Part shown: positions 17,206 to 26,400 of the stretch, one piece after another | Layout: each line of letters starts with the position of its first letter | Position numbering within the stretch: position 1 is the first letter of the stretch | NCBI RefSeq assembly: GCF_001983165.1 | Contig: NZ_MNPU01000003.1 | Location: 62,001-126,000, forward strand | From: Pseudomonas gessardii | GTDB lineage: Bacteria > Pseudomonadota > Gammaproteobacteria > Pseudomonadales > Pseudomonadaceae | DNA: 64,000 nt | Reading direction: 5' to 3' | The notes under the pieces: model-generated | What the model was told of the DNA's origin: nothing | Database searches by the model: none | Seen by the model: the letters and a program-made list of their open reading frames with translations, nothing else | Program-made: the position numbers and the translations under genes

Positions 17206-19737
17206 ATGGTCGAGCAAAAATTCAACAGCGGGATGCCAGTGATTGCCAACCTGGAGGACTTTGACAAAAACTCCGGTGGCTGGTTTGAACGGGTCATATT
17301 CCGTCATCGCATGGTGGTCGTCGTTGCCTGCTTGCTCGCCACTGTGGTGCTGGGCTTCTTCGCTACACGGCTGCAAGTCAATGCCAGCTTCGAAAAAATG
17401 ATTCCCAGCTCCAGCCCTTACATCAAGAATTACCTGGCGTATAAAAACCAGTTGCCAGGCCTGGGCAACAGCATTCGCGTCGTGGTGGAAAACAAATCCG
17501 GTGATATCTACGACGCCGACTATCTGCTGGCGCTGCAAAAGGTCAACGACACCCTGTACCTGATTCCAGGCATCGACCGCTCCTGGATGAAATCGCTGTG
17601 GATGCCCATCGTTCGCTGGAAAGAAGTGACGGAGGAGGGCATTGATGGCGGTGCGGTCATGCCATCGGATTACGACGGCAGTGACAAATCGATCACGGCC
17701 TTGCGCCGCAACATTATGCGTTCCGGGATCATTGGCAACCTGGTGGCGAACGACGGCCGGTCGAGCATGATTGTCGCGCCGCTGCTCGATACCAATCCGC
17801 AGACCGGACAACCCCTGGATTACGGTGATTTTTCCAAGCAACTGGAAGCGCAGATTCGCTCGCTGGAAAGTGACAAAGTGGGCATCCACATTGTGGGTTT
17901 CAGCAAGCTGGTGGGCGACCTGATCGACGGCCTGTATTCGGTCATGCTGTTCTTTGGCGCATCGGTACTGATCGCCGGGTTGTTCGTCTATTTCTATACA
18001 CGCTGCCTGCGCAGTACCTTGCTGCTGGTGAGCGTGGCAGTGGCGGGGGTGGTGTGGTTGCTGGGTTTGATGCAACTCCTCGGCTACGAACTGGACCCTT
18101 ACTCCATCCTGGTGCCGTTCCTGATTTTTGCCATCGGGATCTCCCACGGCACGCAAAAAATGAACGGCATTCTTCAGGACATTGGCCGTGGCACCCATAA
18201 ATACATTGCTGCGCGCTATACCTTCCGCCGCTTGTTTCTCACTGGCTTGACTGCGCTCCTGACCAATATCGTTGGTTTTGCCGTGCTGGTGATCATTGAT
18301 ATTCCGGTGATTCGCGACCTGGCACTGACCACCAGCATTGGTGTCGCCGTGCTGATTTTCACCAAGTTGCTGCTGATTCCGGTGGCGTTGTCGTACCTGG
18401 GCGTCAGTAAGAAAGCCGCGCGTATCGCCATCGCCAAAGATCAGGCCGGCGCAGAAAACCGCGGTTTTCTCGGGCGTCTGTGGAGCGGCCTGGATCGCTT
18501 CACCGAACGGCCGATGGCCACGGCGGTGATTGCCGTATCGCTGGTGGTGACGCTGATTGGCAGCGTGGTGATGATGCACCTCAAGGTCGGTGATCTGGAT
18601 CCCGGTGCACCGGAGTTGCGTGCGGATTCGCGCTATAACCGCGATAACGCCTACATCACCAGCCACTACGGACTTTCCAGTGACCAGTTCGTGGTCATCA
18701 TGAAGACCAACGAAGACAGCTGCCGTCTGTACCAGTCGCTGCAAAGCATGGACAAACTGGCCTGGCGCCTGCGCCAGACGCCTGGTGTACAAACCACCCA
18801 GTCGCTGGCCGAAACCGTGCGCATGATCAGCTCCGGCATGGCTGAAGGCAGCCCGAAATGGTTGAGCATCAGCCGCGACCAGGCGATCACCAACTCGGCG
18901 GTGGATGCCGCGATGATTTCTGCACCGGGCATCACCAACCAGCAGTGCTCGGTCACTCCATTGATCGCCTACCTGGCTGATCACAAAGCCGACACACTGA
19001 GCCGGGTGTTGAAAGTTTCTGAAGAGTTCGCCAAGGAAAACAACACACCCGCTGGCGCCGAGCAGCCTGTGGAATTCCTCCTGGCTGCGGGTAATGCCGG
19101 GATCGAGGCCGCCACTAACATTGAGGTAGAGAAGGGCATCATCACCATGTACCTGGCCGTGTATGGCGCTACGGCCTTGCTCTGCCTGCTGACCTTCCGC
19201 AGTTGGCGCGCAACCCTGGTGGCGCTGATTCCTTTGCTGATGACTACGATCATCTGCAAGGCGCTGATGGTCTGGTTGGGGATCGGCCTGAAAGTAGCCA
19301 CCTTGCCGGTAATCGCCGTGGGTGTCGGTGTCGGCGTGGACTACGCGCTGTATCTGCTCAGTGTGCAACTGGCGGTGCAGGAACGCGGTGGAAGCCTGGC
19401 GGTTGCGTATCGCCGCTCGCTGGATTTCACCGGTCGGGTCGTGGCGCTCGTTGGCCTGACCATGGCCGCCGGGGTGATTACCTGGGCCTGGTCGCCGATC
19501 AAGTTCCAGGCGGACATGGGCATTCTGCTGACCTTCATGTTCCTGTGGAACATGCTCGGTGCGCTGGTGCTGATCCCGGCCCTCTCGCATTACCTGCTCA
19601 ACCCGAAAGGCAACTCCAAGGCCGGCGTGACCCTCGATCTGGAGGACGCGCGCGCCCAACAGGAACCGCGCAAACCCGCGGCCAGCGCACCTGCACCCCA
19701 ATTGACCGAGCTCGCCTTACCCCGGCGTGTCCGCTGA
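17206..19737 (+). CDS. MMPL/RND-family inner-membrane transporter
   Basis: 843 residues. One membrane helix near 40-60 is followed by a periplasmic domain, a block of five helices at about 245-400, a second helix near 440-465 with another periplasmic domain, and a final helix block at about 640-810. This is the two-repeat layout of hydrophobe/amphiphile and MMPL exporters such as HpnN and MmpL3, which move lipids. GVGVGVDYALYLL and AIGISHGTQKMNG are conserved transmembrane motif regions. No membrane-fusion protein or TolC gene is adjacent, consistent with this subfamily. It likely moves hydrophobic diterpenoids or their intermediates; direction and substrate are inferred. Confidence 0.85.
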   Translation: MVEQKFNSGMPVIANLEDFDKNSGGWFERVIFRHRMVVVVACLLATVVLGFFATRLQVNASFEKMIPSSSPYIKNYLAYKNQLPGLGNSIRVVVENKSGDIYDADYLLALQKVNDTLYLIPGIDRSWMKSLWMPIVRWKEVTEEGIDGGAVMPSDYDGSDKSITALRRNIMRSGIIGNLVANDGRSSMIVAPLLDTNPQTGQPLDYGDFSKQLEAQIRSLESDKVGIHIVGFSKLVGDLIDGLYSVMLFFGASVLIAGLFVYFYTRCLRSTLLLVSVAVAGVVWLLGLMQLLGYELDPYSILVPFLIFAIGISHGTQKMNGILQDIGRGTHKYIAARYTFRRLFLTGLTALLTNIVGFAVLVIIDIPVIRDLALTTSIGVAVLIFTKLLLIPVALSYLGVSKKAARIAIAKDQAGAENRGFLGRLWSGLDRFTERPMATAVIAVSLVVTLIGSVVMMHLKVGDLDPGAPELRADSRYNRDNAYITSHYGLSSDQFVVIMKTNEDSCRLYQSLQSMDKLAWRLRQTPGVQTTQSLAETVRMISSGMAEGSPKWLSISRDQAITNSAVDAAMISAPGITNQQCSVTPLIAYLADHKADTLSRVLKVSEEFAKENNTPAGAEQPVEFLLAAGNAGIEAATNIEVEKGIITMYLAVYGATALLCLLTFRSWRATLVALIPLLMTTIICKALMVWLGIGLKVATLPVIAVGVGVGVDYALYLLSVQLAVQERGGSLAVAYRRSLDFTGRVVALVGLTMAAGVITWAWSPIKFQADMGILLTFMFLWNMLGALVLIPALSHYLLNPKGNSKAGVTLDLEDARAQQEPRKPAASAPAPQLTELALPRRVR

Positions 19738-19783
19738 CTAATAGCCGGGCACAGACCTGGCTGGCAACTGCAAGGAGAGAACA

Positions 19784-20755
19784 ATGTTCGAGTTATTGAT
19801 GAGTGCCGACATGATGGTTCCGGACCCGGACGGCATGACGGAAATGTTGGTCGACAAGCTCGGCATCTACAAACACGAACGCTGGCGCCAGGCGTTCGAT
19901 AATCACCCGTATATTGCGCATTTCCTGCGGGTACACAAATCCCTCGCGGTGTCGCCTACGCGCATCGAACCGCAGTGGCACCTGGATCGGCCGAACCCCG
20001 GTGATCCGTTGTTCCATGACTTTCTGGAAAGCCTGAAGGATTTCCAGGGGCATCATCGGCCGATGATCACGCACTCCATCGTGCTGGCCCTGCACGGGGA
20101 CAAGTTCGACGCGCTGGTAGACAAACTGATGCGTCGTCGCTTGCCTTTCCGCATGGCGCAGCGCACCCCGGAAATGCCCTTCGACCGCTTATGGCTGGGT
20201 GCCACTCCCGAGCAACCGTATTACCAGCCCACGGTGGATGGCGGTTTGTGCATTGAGATCATGCCGACCGAGCCTTTGCAGATGCCGCCGGAAACGTATC
20301 AGTTGCCACCGATGCAGCCGCGTGATCTCAAGCCCGGCGACATGGTCCGCGTCACCGCCCGTGGCTTCCTGGTACGCGACCTCGATGAAACCCTGCGTAA
20401 GGTCTCGACCAACCTCGATTGGGAACCGAGCGGGCCGGTCGAGAGCATCGGCAGCGAAGGTTACCGCCGTGCGCGTATGGGTTTCACCGTGCCGAACAGT
20501 GCCACCCTCGATGTCCTCGAGGCGACCTACTGGAACACCGACGCCGGCCACTACGTCAATAACTGGGGGCCGGGTCCGTACTACATCCGCATCGGTGTCA
20601 ACGATCTGGCTGCCAAGGCCGAGGATCTGCGGTCACGCGGCACGCGGTTCCAGTGGATCGAATCCTCCGAGGCCGTCGGCGGCCGTGCGTTGATCAAGAT
20701 CGACCCACAAGAACTCAATGGCCAGGTCTTCGAGTTCGAGGAGTGCCCTGTATGA
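19784..20755 (+). CDS. VOC/glyoxalase-fold protein
   Basis: 323 residues. It appears to have two VOC-like modules: residues about 1-180 (MFELLMSADMMVPDPDGM, with HSIVLALHG) and about 185-323 (VRVTARGFLVRDLDETLRKV, with YYIRIGVNDLAAKAEDLRSR and QVFEFEE). The C-terminal Glu sits where VOC metal ligands or catalytic residues often occur. It is not a close match to the DitC extradiol enzyme. It overlaps the enoyl-CoA hydratase gene by ATGA, so they are co-translated. It could be an isomerase, hydratase, epimerase or non-heme dioxygenase for an intermediate. Confidence 0.65.
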   Translation: MFELLMSADMMVPDPDGMTEMLVDKLGIYKHERWRQAFDNHPYIAHFLRVHKSLAVSPTRIEPQWHLDRPNPGDPLFHDFLESLKDFQGHHRPMITHSIVLALHGDKFDALVDKLMRRRLPFRMAQRTPEMPFDRLWLGATPEQPYYQPTVDGGLCIEIMPTEPLQMPPETYQLPPMQPRDLKPGDMVRVTARGFLVRDLDETLRKVSTNLDWEPSGPVESIGSEGYRRARMGFTVPNSATLDVLEATYWNTDAGHYVNNWGPGPYYIRIGVNDLAAKAEDLRSRGTRFQWIESSEAVGGRALIKIDPQELNGQVFEFEECPV

Positions 20756-21570
20756 GCACAGCGCAAGAACCGCAGTCTCCCGTTTTGATCAACGATGCGG
20801 TGCGCCTTGAGCGTGATGCCATGGTGGGTTGGGTGGTACTGACCCGGCCCCGGCAGATCAACGCCATCAACGACGATATTCGTCAGGGCGTGCCGCAAGC
20901 ACTGGCGCTGTTGCAGCAAGACCCGGACATTCGCGTGATCGTGATTCGCGGGGAAGGTGAGCGAGGCTTTTGTGCGGGTGCTGATATCAAGGAGCGTCGT
21001 GGCCCGGAATCGAGCCTGCAAGTGCGGCAGCGCATGGAACAGGTGCGCTGGATCGAAGCGCTGGATGGCATCAGCAAACCGGTGATCGCTGCCATTCATG
21101 GTTATTGCATGGGCGGTGGGTTGGAACTGGTGCTGGCGTGTGACATCCGCTTCGCCGCGCCCGATGCCGTGTTCGCCCTGCCGGAAACCGGCCTGGGGCT
21201 GATTCCCGGCGGCGGCGGTACGCAACGACTGTCCCGAGTGGTGGCGCCGGGTCAGGCATTGGACATGTTGCTCACCGGTGACCGGGTGGGCGCCGAACAA
21301 GCGCAGCGCATTGGTCTGGTCAGCCGCCTGGCCAGCGACAACGCCAGCCTGCTGGACGAAGTACGGGCCTTTGCTCAGCGCATCGCCGTCAAACCACCCA
21401 CCGCGTCGGCGTTTGTCAAACAGGCAGCACGGGCGGCGCTGGACATGAACCTCAAACGTGGCCTGGACCTGGAGCTTGATCTGTTCGCCTTGCTGGCCCC
21501 GACCAAGGATGCCCGCGAGGCGGCCCAGGCGTTCAGTGAACGGCGCGAACCGCGATTTACCGGCGAGTAA
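20752..21570 (+). CDS. Enoyl-CoA hydratase/isomerase family protein
   Basis: 272 residues from ATG 20752. Crotonase features are present: FCAGADIKE, the oxyanion segment GYCMGGGLELVLACDIRFA and PETGLGLIPGGGGTQRL. Both acidic residues used by true hydratases (one in GGGLE, one in PETG) are present, so it is probably a functional 2-enoyl-CoA hydratase. It would act in beta-oxidation-like removal of carbon from ring-opened diterpenoid CoA esters. It is co-translated with the VOC gene and followed 30 bases later by an SDR. Confidence 0.88.
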   Translation: MSTAQEPQSPVLINDAVRLERDAMVGWVVLTRPRQINAINDDIRQGVPQALALLQQDPDIRVIVIRGEGERGFCAGADIKERRGPESSLQVRQRMEQVRWIEALDGISKPVIAAIHGYCMGGGLELVLACDIRFAAPDAVFALPETGLGLIPGGGGTQRLSRVVAPGQALDMLLTGDRVGAEQAQRIGLVSRLASDNASLLDEVRAFAQRIAVKPPTASAFVKQAARAALDMNLKRGLDLELDLFALLAPTKDAREAAQAFSERREPRFTGE

Positions 21571-21600
21571 AGCGCCACTCAAAACAATAAGGAACAGAGC

Positions 21601-22422
21601 ATGAGCACAGGAAAACTGGCAGGACGAGTGGCCATTATTACCGGCTCCGGTGGCGGCCTGGGCGCTGAGTGCGCACGGGTGCTGGCGTCGCATGGTGCAA
21701 GTATTGCGGTGGTCGATATCAATTTCGAGGGGGCCACAGCTGTGGCCCAGTCACTCCTCGCCGAGGGGCATCAAGCCTTGGCGATCGCCACCGACGTCTC
21801 CTCGGAAGACGCCGTGCGCGCGATGGTTGCTCAGGTTAAACAGCATTTCGGCCGTATCGACATTCTGCACAACAACGCGGCGATCCTGAACGCCGAGCAA
21901 CGTCAGCTAGACCGCGATTTCGTCAACCTCGACATGCAGGCCTGGGACCGCGCCATCGCCGTCAACCTGCGTGGCGCGGTGCTGTGCACCAAGCATGTGA
22001 TTCCGGTCATGCTGGAGAACGGCAAGGGCTCGATTATCTTCGCCACCTCGGGTCTGGGCATGCAGGGCGATATGTCCCTGACCGGCTACGCCACCTCCAA
22101 GGCGGGGCTGATGATGCTGCCGCGCATGGTCGCCTCGCAATACGGCAAACAAGGCATTCGCGGCAACGCCGTGCAGATCGGCCTGGCGCCTTCGGAACAC
22201 GCCATGCCTGAACCCTTGCTCGACATCCTGCGCGACAACCACTGCACTGCCGAGCTGGGCACGCCTCGGCAGATTGCCGATGTGGTGGCGTTCCTGGCCA
22301 GTGACGAATCCTCATTTGTCACGGGCACCACGCTGGTCGCTGATGGTGGTTTCAGCAGCCACACCCCCTCCCTGGTGGCGATGCGCGCGCTGTTTGCGCA
22401 GATGGGCCGCACCGGCATGTAA
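21601..22422 (+). CDS. Short-chain dehydrogenase/reductase
   Basis: 273 residues, classical SDR: cofactor motif AIITGSGGGLGAE, NNAA, catalytic Ser in FATSG and YATSK as the YxxxK motif. An Asp after the second beta strand (AVVDINFEG) suggests NAD(H). The C-terminal TGTTLVADGG is normal. It likely oxidises a hydroxyl or hydroxyacyl intermediate. It sits between the crotonase and the CrtI-like oxidoreductase in one transcription direction. Confidence 0.9.
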   Translation: MSTGKLAGRVAIITGSGGGLGAECARVLASHGASIAVVDINFEGATAVAQSLLAEGHQALAIATDVSSEDAVRAMVAQVKQHFGRIDILHNNAAILNAEQRQLDRDFVNLDMQAWDRAIAVNLRGAVLCTKHVIPVMLENGKGSIIFATSGLGMQGDMSLTGYATSKAGLMMLPRMVASQYGKQGIRGNAVQIGLAPSEHAMPEPLLDILRDNHCTAELGTPRQIADVVAFLASDESSFVTGTTLVADGGFSSHTPSLVAMRALFAQMGRTGM

Positions 22423-22519
22423 CCCTTGCCCGGCGCATCCCGTGCGGTGCGCCGCGGCTGATCTTTGCCGCCATAGCCGCCGCGCGCCGCTGTGGTTGAA
22501 CTCGACTTGGAATTAATTG

Positions 22520-24124
22520 ATGAACCAGAACCAAAATGCGAGCACTACGGATTTTGATGTGATCATCGTCGGCGGTGGCACCAATGGCCTTTCGGCTGGC
22601 TGCTACCTGGGCCTGGAAGGCAAGAAGGTGCTGGTTCTGGAGGCATTGGACAAGGTCGGCGGGATGGCCTCCTCGGGTTACCTGATACCCGAAGCGCCGC
22701 AGCATCTGGTTCATCCCTGTGCCCTGGACATGATGTCGATGCGCGTGCATTCCCATGTGCCAGCGGAGCTGGGACTTGATCGACACGGTTTCAAATCGAT
22801 AGAGCTTGCGCCGGGGTATGTGTACTTGCATCCGGATGGCCAATCTCTGATCTTCTGGCGCGATCGCGAGAAAACCGCCGCCGAGATCCGCCGGTTCAGC
22901 AGCAAGGATGCCGAGGCGTTTCTGCAGTTCATGAAAGTCATCGACATGTTCCTCGATATCGCGCTGCCGATGATGCGTGTCGACCCGGCCAAAACAAACC
23001 TCGGCGTGAAGCTGAAAATGCTTGGCACCGCCATCAAACACAAAGCGCTGAAACCCGAGCTGATGGCGCTGATGACAGGCTCCGCGTTGCAGGCGGCACG
23101 TGAGCGCTTCGAGCATCCGGTGACCATTTCCGCGATGTGTGCACTCACTGGGCTGGCAGGGGATATCAGCGCCGATGGCGGTGGCATCTATTACGCCTTG
23201 CTCGGTTTCCTTCATCGTTTTGGCGTGGGCCGGGTATTGGGTGGCATGCAGCAGTTGAGCAATGCCATGCAGACTCGACTGGAAGAGCTGGGCGGGCAAG
23301 TGCTGGTGTCGGCCAGCGTCAGTGAAATCGTTGCCAGGGACGGTCTGATCAAAGGCGTGAAACTGGCTGATGGTCGTCAGTTCACCGCACGTGCGGTCAT
23401 TGCCGGCTGCCACCCCAAGCCGGCGTTGGACATGGTTACCCGTGGTGAAATCCCTCAACACCTGCTGACCCGTATCGCCATGGCACCTGCTAACGGCAGA
23501 GGGTCGGGACCATTGAAGGTGGATGTTGCCCTGCGTGGGCAGATTTCTTTGCCGCGTTTTGCTGCCATTCGCGGCGATGGCGTGGATTTGCGTAAAACCG
23601 TCATGCTGATCGGCACCGAAGAAGCCGTGCTGGAAAACTTCGCCGCCTGCGCCCGTGGTGAAGTACCGAAGTTGCCCTATATCACCGTGGCCGCACCCAG
23701 TGCGGCCGACCCTTCACAAGCGCCAACCGGGCAGGATGTGTTGTACATCTATCCGCCGGTGATGCCGGTGAATCCCAATGAAGGTTGGGACGCGCTGCGT
23801 GAGCGGGTGGCCGACCAGGTGCAGGAACAGCTGTATGACTACATCGATGGGATCGAGGGGCAGGTGATTGGCCGACATATCGAGGCTGCTCCGGATTTTA
23901 CTGCGCGCTTGAACACGGTGAATGGCTGCGTGGTGCATATCGACACCACCTCGATGCGCTCGAGCACCATGCGCCCGGCGTACGGTTTGGGAGGCGATAC
24001 CTTGCCGGTGGCGGGACTGTATTTAGGGAGTGCCGGCATTCATCCGGGCGGTGGGGTAAACGGCATGGCCGGGCGGTTGGCGGCCAAGCGGGTGAGCAAG
24101 TATTTGCGTAAAAAGGCTGACTGA
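22520..24124 (+). CDS. Phytoene-desaturase (CrtI)-like FAD oxidoreductase
   Basis: 534 residues from ATG 22520. The N-terminal dinucleotide fold is VIIVGGGTNGLSAGCYLG followed by a Glu and KVGGMASS, typical of CrtI/amine-oxidase-type flavoproteins. The C-terminal end (LYLGSAGIHPGGGVNGMAGRLAA) is the conserved FAD-contact region. Relatives introduce or move double bonds in isoprenoids, or saturate them. In the abietane pathway non-aromatic acids are known to be aromatised to dehydroabietic-type compounds by an unidentified activity, and this enzyme class fits. That assignment is inference. No membrane helices are apparent. Confidence 0.8.
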   Translation: MNQNQNASTTDFDVIIVGGGTNGLSAGCYLGLEGKKVLVLEALDKVGGMASSGYLIPEAPQHLVHPCALDMMSMRVHSHVPAELGLDRHGFKSIELAPGYVYLHPDGQSLIFWRDREKTAAEIRRFSSKDAEAFLQFMKVIDMFLDIALPMMRVDPAKTNLGVKLKMLGTAIKHKALKPELMALMTGSALQAARERFEHPVTISAMCALTGLAGDISADGGGIYYALLGFLHRFGVGRVLGGMQQLSNAMQTRLEELGGQVLVSASVSEIVARDGLIKGVKLADGRQFTARAVIAGCHPKPALDMVTRGEIPQHLLTRIAMAPANGRGSGPLKVDVALRGQISLPRFAAIRGDGVDLRKTVMLIGTEEAVLENFAACARGEVPKLPYITVAAPSAADPSQAPTGQDVLYIYPPVMPVNPNEGWDALRERVADQVQEQLYDYIDGIEGQVIGRHIEAAPDFTARLNTVNGCVVHIDTTSMRSSTMRPAYGLGGDTLPVAGLYLGSAGIHPGGGVNGMAGRLAAKRVSKYLRKKAD

Positions 24125-24160
24125 AGCGGGTCGCTGATTCCAAGCCCCTAAGCAACCCCC

Positions 24161-24190
24161 CCCTGTGGGAACAAGCCTGCTTCCACAGGG
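24161..24190. terminator. Intergenic hairpin between convergent genes
   Basis: CCCTGTGGGAA then AAGC-containing loop then TTCCACAGGG. It lies between the stops of the CrtI-like gene and the TetR gene. It has no long T tract; it resembles a Pseudomonas REP fragment and may serve as a bidirectional terminator. Confidence 0.55.
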
Positions 24191-24223
24191 AAAGCTCATT
24201 GGGCGAGAGTGTGTGAACGGTGC

Positions 24224-24889
24224 TTAAACGCCGTCGACGTTTTTTTCTGCGCCCAGCGAAATACTCGCCAGCACAAAATCCGCCGAGTACTGACGCCAGG
24301 TGGCCATGCCTTGCTCCGAGTCCGTATCCAGCCCGGCAAGTGCCGACATCGAATAGCGGTTGGTGAACCAGCCAGTAGTCACCAGCGAAGCGCTGGCCAA
24401 CAACAGGCGCGGGTTGATGTCTGCGCGAAAATCACCACTGGCCGCACCCCGCAACAAAATCGCGTCGAGCTTGGCGATCAGCTTCGGTGCCATTTCCAGA
24501 AAATGGTTGCGAGGTGTTTCGTGGGTGTCATGGTAGCGAATGCCTTCCAGCGCCAGGCTGCCGAGGAAGGGGTCCAGACGGTACTGGTCAAAAAAATGGT
24601 TGAGCACGGCGCGCATCGCCACTGGCGGTGAAAGCTCTTCGACATTGAGGTTGACCAGCTCGGACATGATGTTGTCCGAAGACTCATCCAGTACCGCTAC
24701 AAACAGGCCTTCCTTGGAGTTGTAGTAGTGGTAGACCAGCTGTTTGGTAACGCCGGCTTCCCGGGCAATTTCTTCCACGCGCGCACCGGCCAGGCCTTTT
24801 CTGGCGAACTCCACGCGCGCTGCCGCGAGCAGGCGATTCATCGTATTGCGTTTGCCCTGTTCGCCACCTTCTCCTGCCTTTACCGCCAC
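24224..24889 (-). CDS. TetR-family transcriptional regulator
   Basis: 221 residues. Helix-turn-helix at about residues 38-60 (VEEIAREAGVTKQLVYHYY, then NSKEGL). The C-terminal domain looks like TetR_C families found with catabolic genes (TTGWFTNRYSMSAL). It is divergent from the first P450 gene. A perfect 25-bp palindrome lies between them at 24953, only 64 bp from this start, making autoregulation and control of the P450 operon likely. It converges with the CrtI-like gene. Confidence 0.9.
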   Translation of the reverse strand: MAVKAGEGGEQGKRNTMNRLLAAARVEFARKGLAGARVEEIAREAGVTKQLVYHYYNSKEGLFVAVLDESSDNIMSELVNLNVEELSPPVAMRAVLNHFFDQYRLDPFLGSLALEGIRYHDTHETPRNHFLEMAPKLIAKLDAILLRGAASGDFRADINPRLLLASASLVTTGWFTNRYSMSALAGLDTDSEQGMATWRQYSADFVLASISLGAEKNVDGV

Positions 24890-24952
24890 CTCGTCCTCCT
24901 CATGCCAGTTTTGGCCAGGTTATTCACACCTTGAAGCATTTCCCCGGGGGCC

Positions 24953-24977
24953 TTCGTTTGACCCCAAGTCAAACGAA
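24953..24977. promoter_or_regulatory. Perfect palindrome, candidate TetR operator
   Basis: TTCGTTTGAC, CCCAA, GTCAAACGAA: ten-base perfect arms. It is between divergent TetR (24224-24889) and P450 (25072) genes. It differs from the TGAACA-type palindrome used elsewhere in the island. Confidence 0.75.
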
Positions 24978-25071
24978 GCGGACTACCGGCGCAGACACAA
25001 CCACATACCATGGGTCGGCAGCCGGACAATCTTGGTGTGCAAGAAGAATAAAAACAAGACAGGAGCTCCTG

Positions 25072-26349
25072 ATGAGCAACGAAAGCGCAGCACTGGACCT
25101 GGCAACCGCATACTCCGCTGTGTCGGAAATGTATCGGGGCACCGACCTGGATATTCACGCGGTGTGCCGCGAGCAACGGCTGAAATCGCCCATCTATGAA
25201 GGCGACTTCATCACCCAGTTTGGCGTGCCGACGAATGCCGGCACCCAGCAGGGCACTCGCCCGACCTTCGCCTTGTTCAAATACCAGGATGTAATGACTG
25301 TCCTGCGCGATGGTGCGACCTATACCAGCGGTTTTATTGCCGAAGGTCTTGGCGCGTTTTTCGATGGTTTGATCATTCTTGCCATGGACGGTGACGAGCA
25401 CCGTAAGGTGCGCGCCTTGCTGCAACCGGCCTTTATGCCGGAGACCGTGAACAAGTGGCGCCCGCAGATCGATCAAGTGATTCGCGAGGAGTACATCCAG
25501 CCGATGTTGCCGGCAAAGAAGGCCGACTTGATGAAGTTCGGCCTCGAGCTGCCGATTCGCGTCATGTACGCTTTGATGGGCTTCCCCTCGGATGAGCCCT
25601 CCAAGTACAAGCAATACGCCGCGTGGGCCTTGGCCATTGTCGGCGGCAACCAGATTGACCCGAGCAAAATGGTTGAAGCGCGACGTCAGGCCGGCATCGC
25701 TGTCAAAGGTCTGTACGACGCGCTTGCCGAGGTGGTGGTGCAACGTCGTGCCGAGGGCAGCCAGGGCGATGATGTGGTCGGGCGTTTGCTGCGCGCGGAG
25801 TACGAAGGGCGCACGCTGGATGACCACGAGGTGATCACCTTCACTCGCTCGCTTTTGCCAGCCGCGGGCGAAACCACCACGCGCATGTTTGGCTCGGTAA
25901 TGACTTTGCTCTTGACCACGCCCGGCTTGCTGGAACGCGTCAAGGCCGACCGCTCATTGATCGGCAAGCTGATGGACGAAACCACGCGCTTTGAACCCGT
26001 GGCCACTTTCAAGGTGCGCGAAACCGCCCGGGAAGTGGAATTTCACGGCGTGAAAATCCCCAAGGGTTCGTTCGTCCAGTGCATGGTGGTGTCCGCCAAC
26101 CGCGACGAAGATGCGTTTGAAAACCCTGAGGTATTCGACATTGATCGCAAGCCAAAACCCTCCTTTGGTTTTGGCTTCGGCCCGCACATGTGTATCGGTC
26201 AGTTCGTCGCCAAAGTGGAAATCAGCTGCGCTGTCAACGCCATCCTCGACCTCTTTCCCAACTTGCGACTCGACCCGAGCCAACCCGTCCCGCAGATCGG
26301 CGGAGCGCAATTGCGAGGCGTGTCCACGCTCCCGGTGATCTGGGACTGA
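25072..26349 (+). CDS. Cytochrome P450, CYP226-like, paralogue of DitQ
   Basis: 425 residues from ATG 25072 with AGGAG upstream. The I-helix has AGETT (265-269), the K-helix ExxR is Glu303-Arg306 (ETTR), and the heme loop is FGFGPHMCIGQ with Cys374. There is no membrane anchor, so it is a soluble bacterial class I P450 needing ferredoxin and reductase. It is collinear with DitQ (54835), with the same length and key residues at identical positions, and long identical stretches (EGLGAFFDGLI, DIDRKPKPSFGFGFG). DitQ of P. abietaniphila (CYP226A1) binds dehydroabietic acid; this copy may act on another diterpenoid or position. Confidence 0.92.
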   Translation: MSNESAALDLATAYSAVSEMYRGTDLDIHAVCREQRLKSPIYEGDFITQFGVPTNAGTQQGTRPTFALFKYQDVMTVLRDGATYTSGFIAEGLGAFFDGLIILAMDGDEHRKVRALLQPAFMPETVNKWRPQIDQVIREEYIQPMLPAKKADLMKFGLELPIRVMYALMGFPSDEPSKYKQYAAWALAIVGGNQIDPSKMVEARRQAGIAVKGLYDALAEVVVQRRAEGSQGDDVVGRLLRAEYEGRTLDDHEVITFTRSLLPAAGETTTRMFGSVMTLLLTTPGLLERVKADRSLIGKLMDETTRFEPVATFKVRETAREVEFHGVKIPKGSFVQCMVVSANRDEDAFENPEVFDIDRKPKPSFGFGFGPHMCIGQFVAKVEISCAVNAILDLFPNLRLDPSQPVPQIGGAQLRGVSTLPVIWD

Positions 26350-26400
26350 ATCACGCTGTAATCCCGTTTCCCTGCCTCAACAAAAACAACAGAGGGCATC

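Noticed and set aside
17167..19701. 844-codon open frame antisense to the MMPL transporter gene
   Set aside because: It is a shadow of GC-rich codon use in the true gene; the product is His/Gln/Arg-rich, has no recognisable domain, and the plus-strand protein is a clear MMPL transporter.
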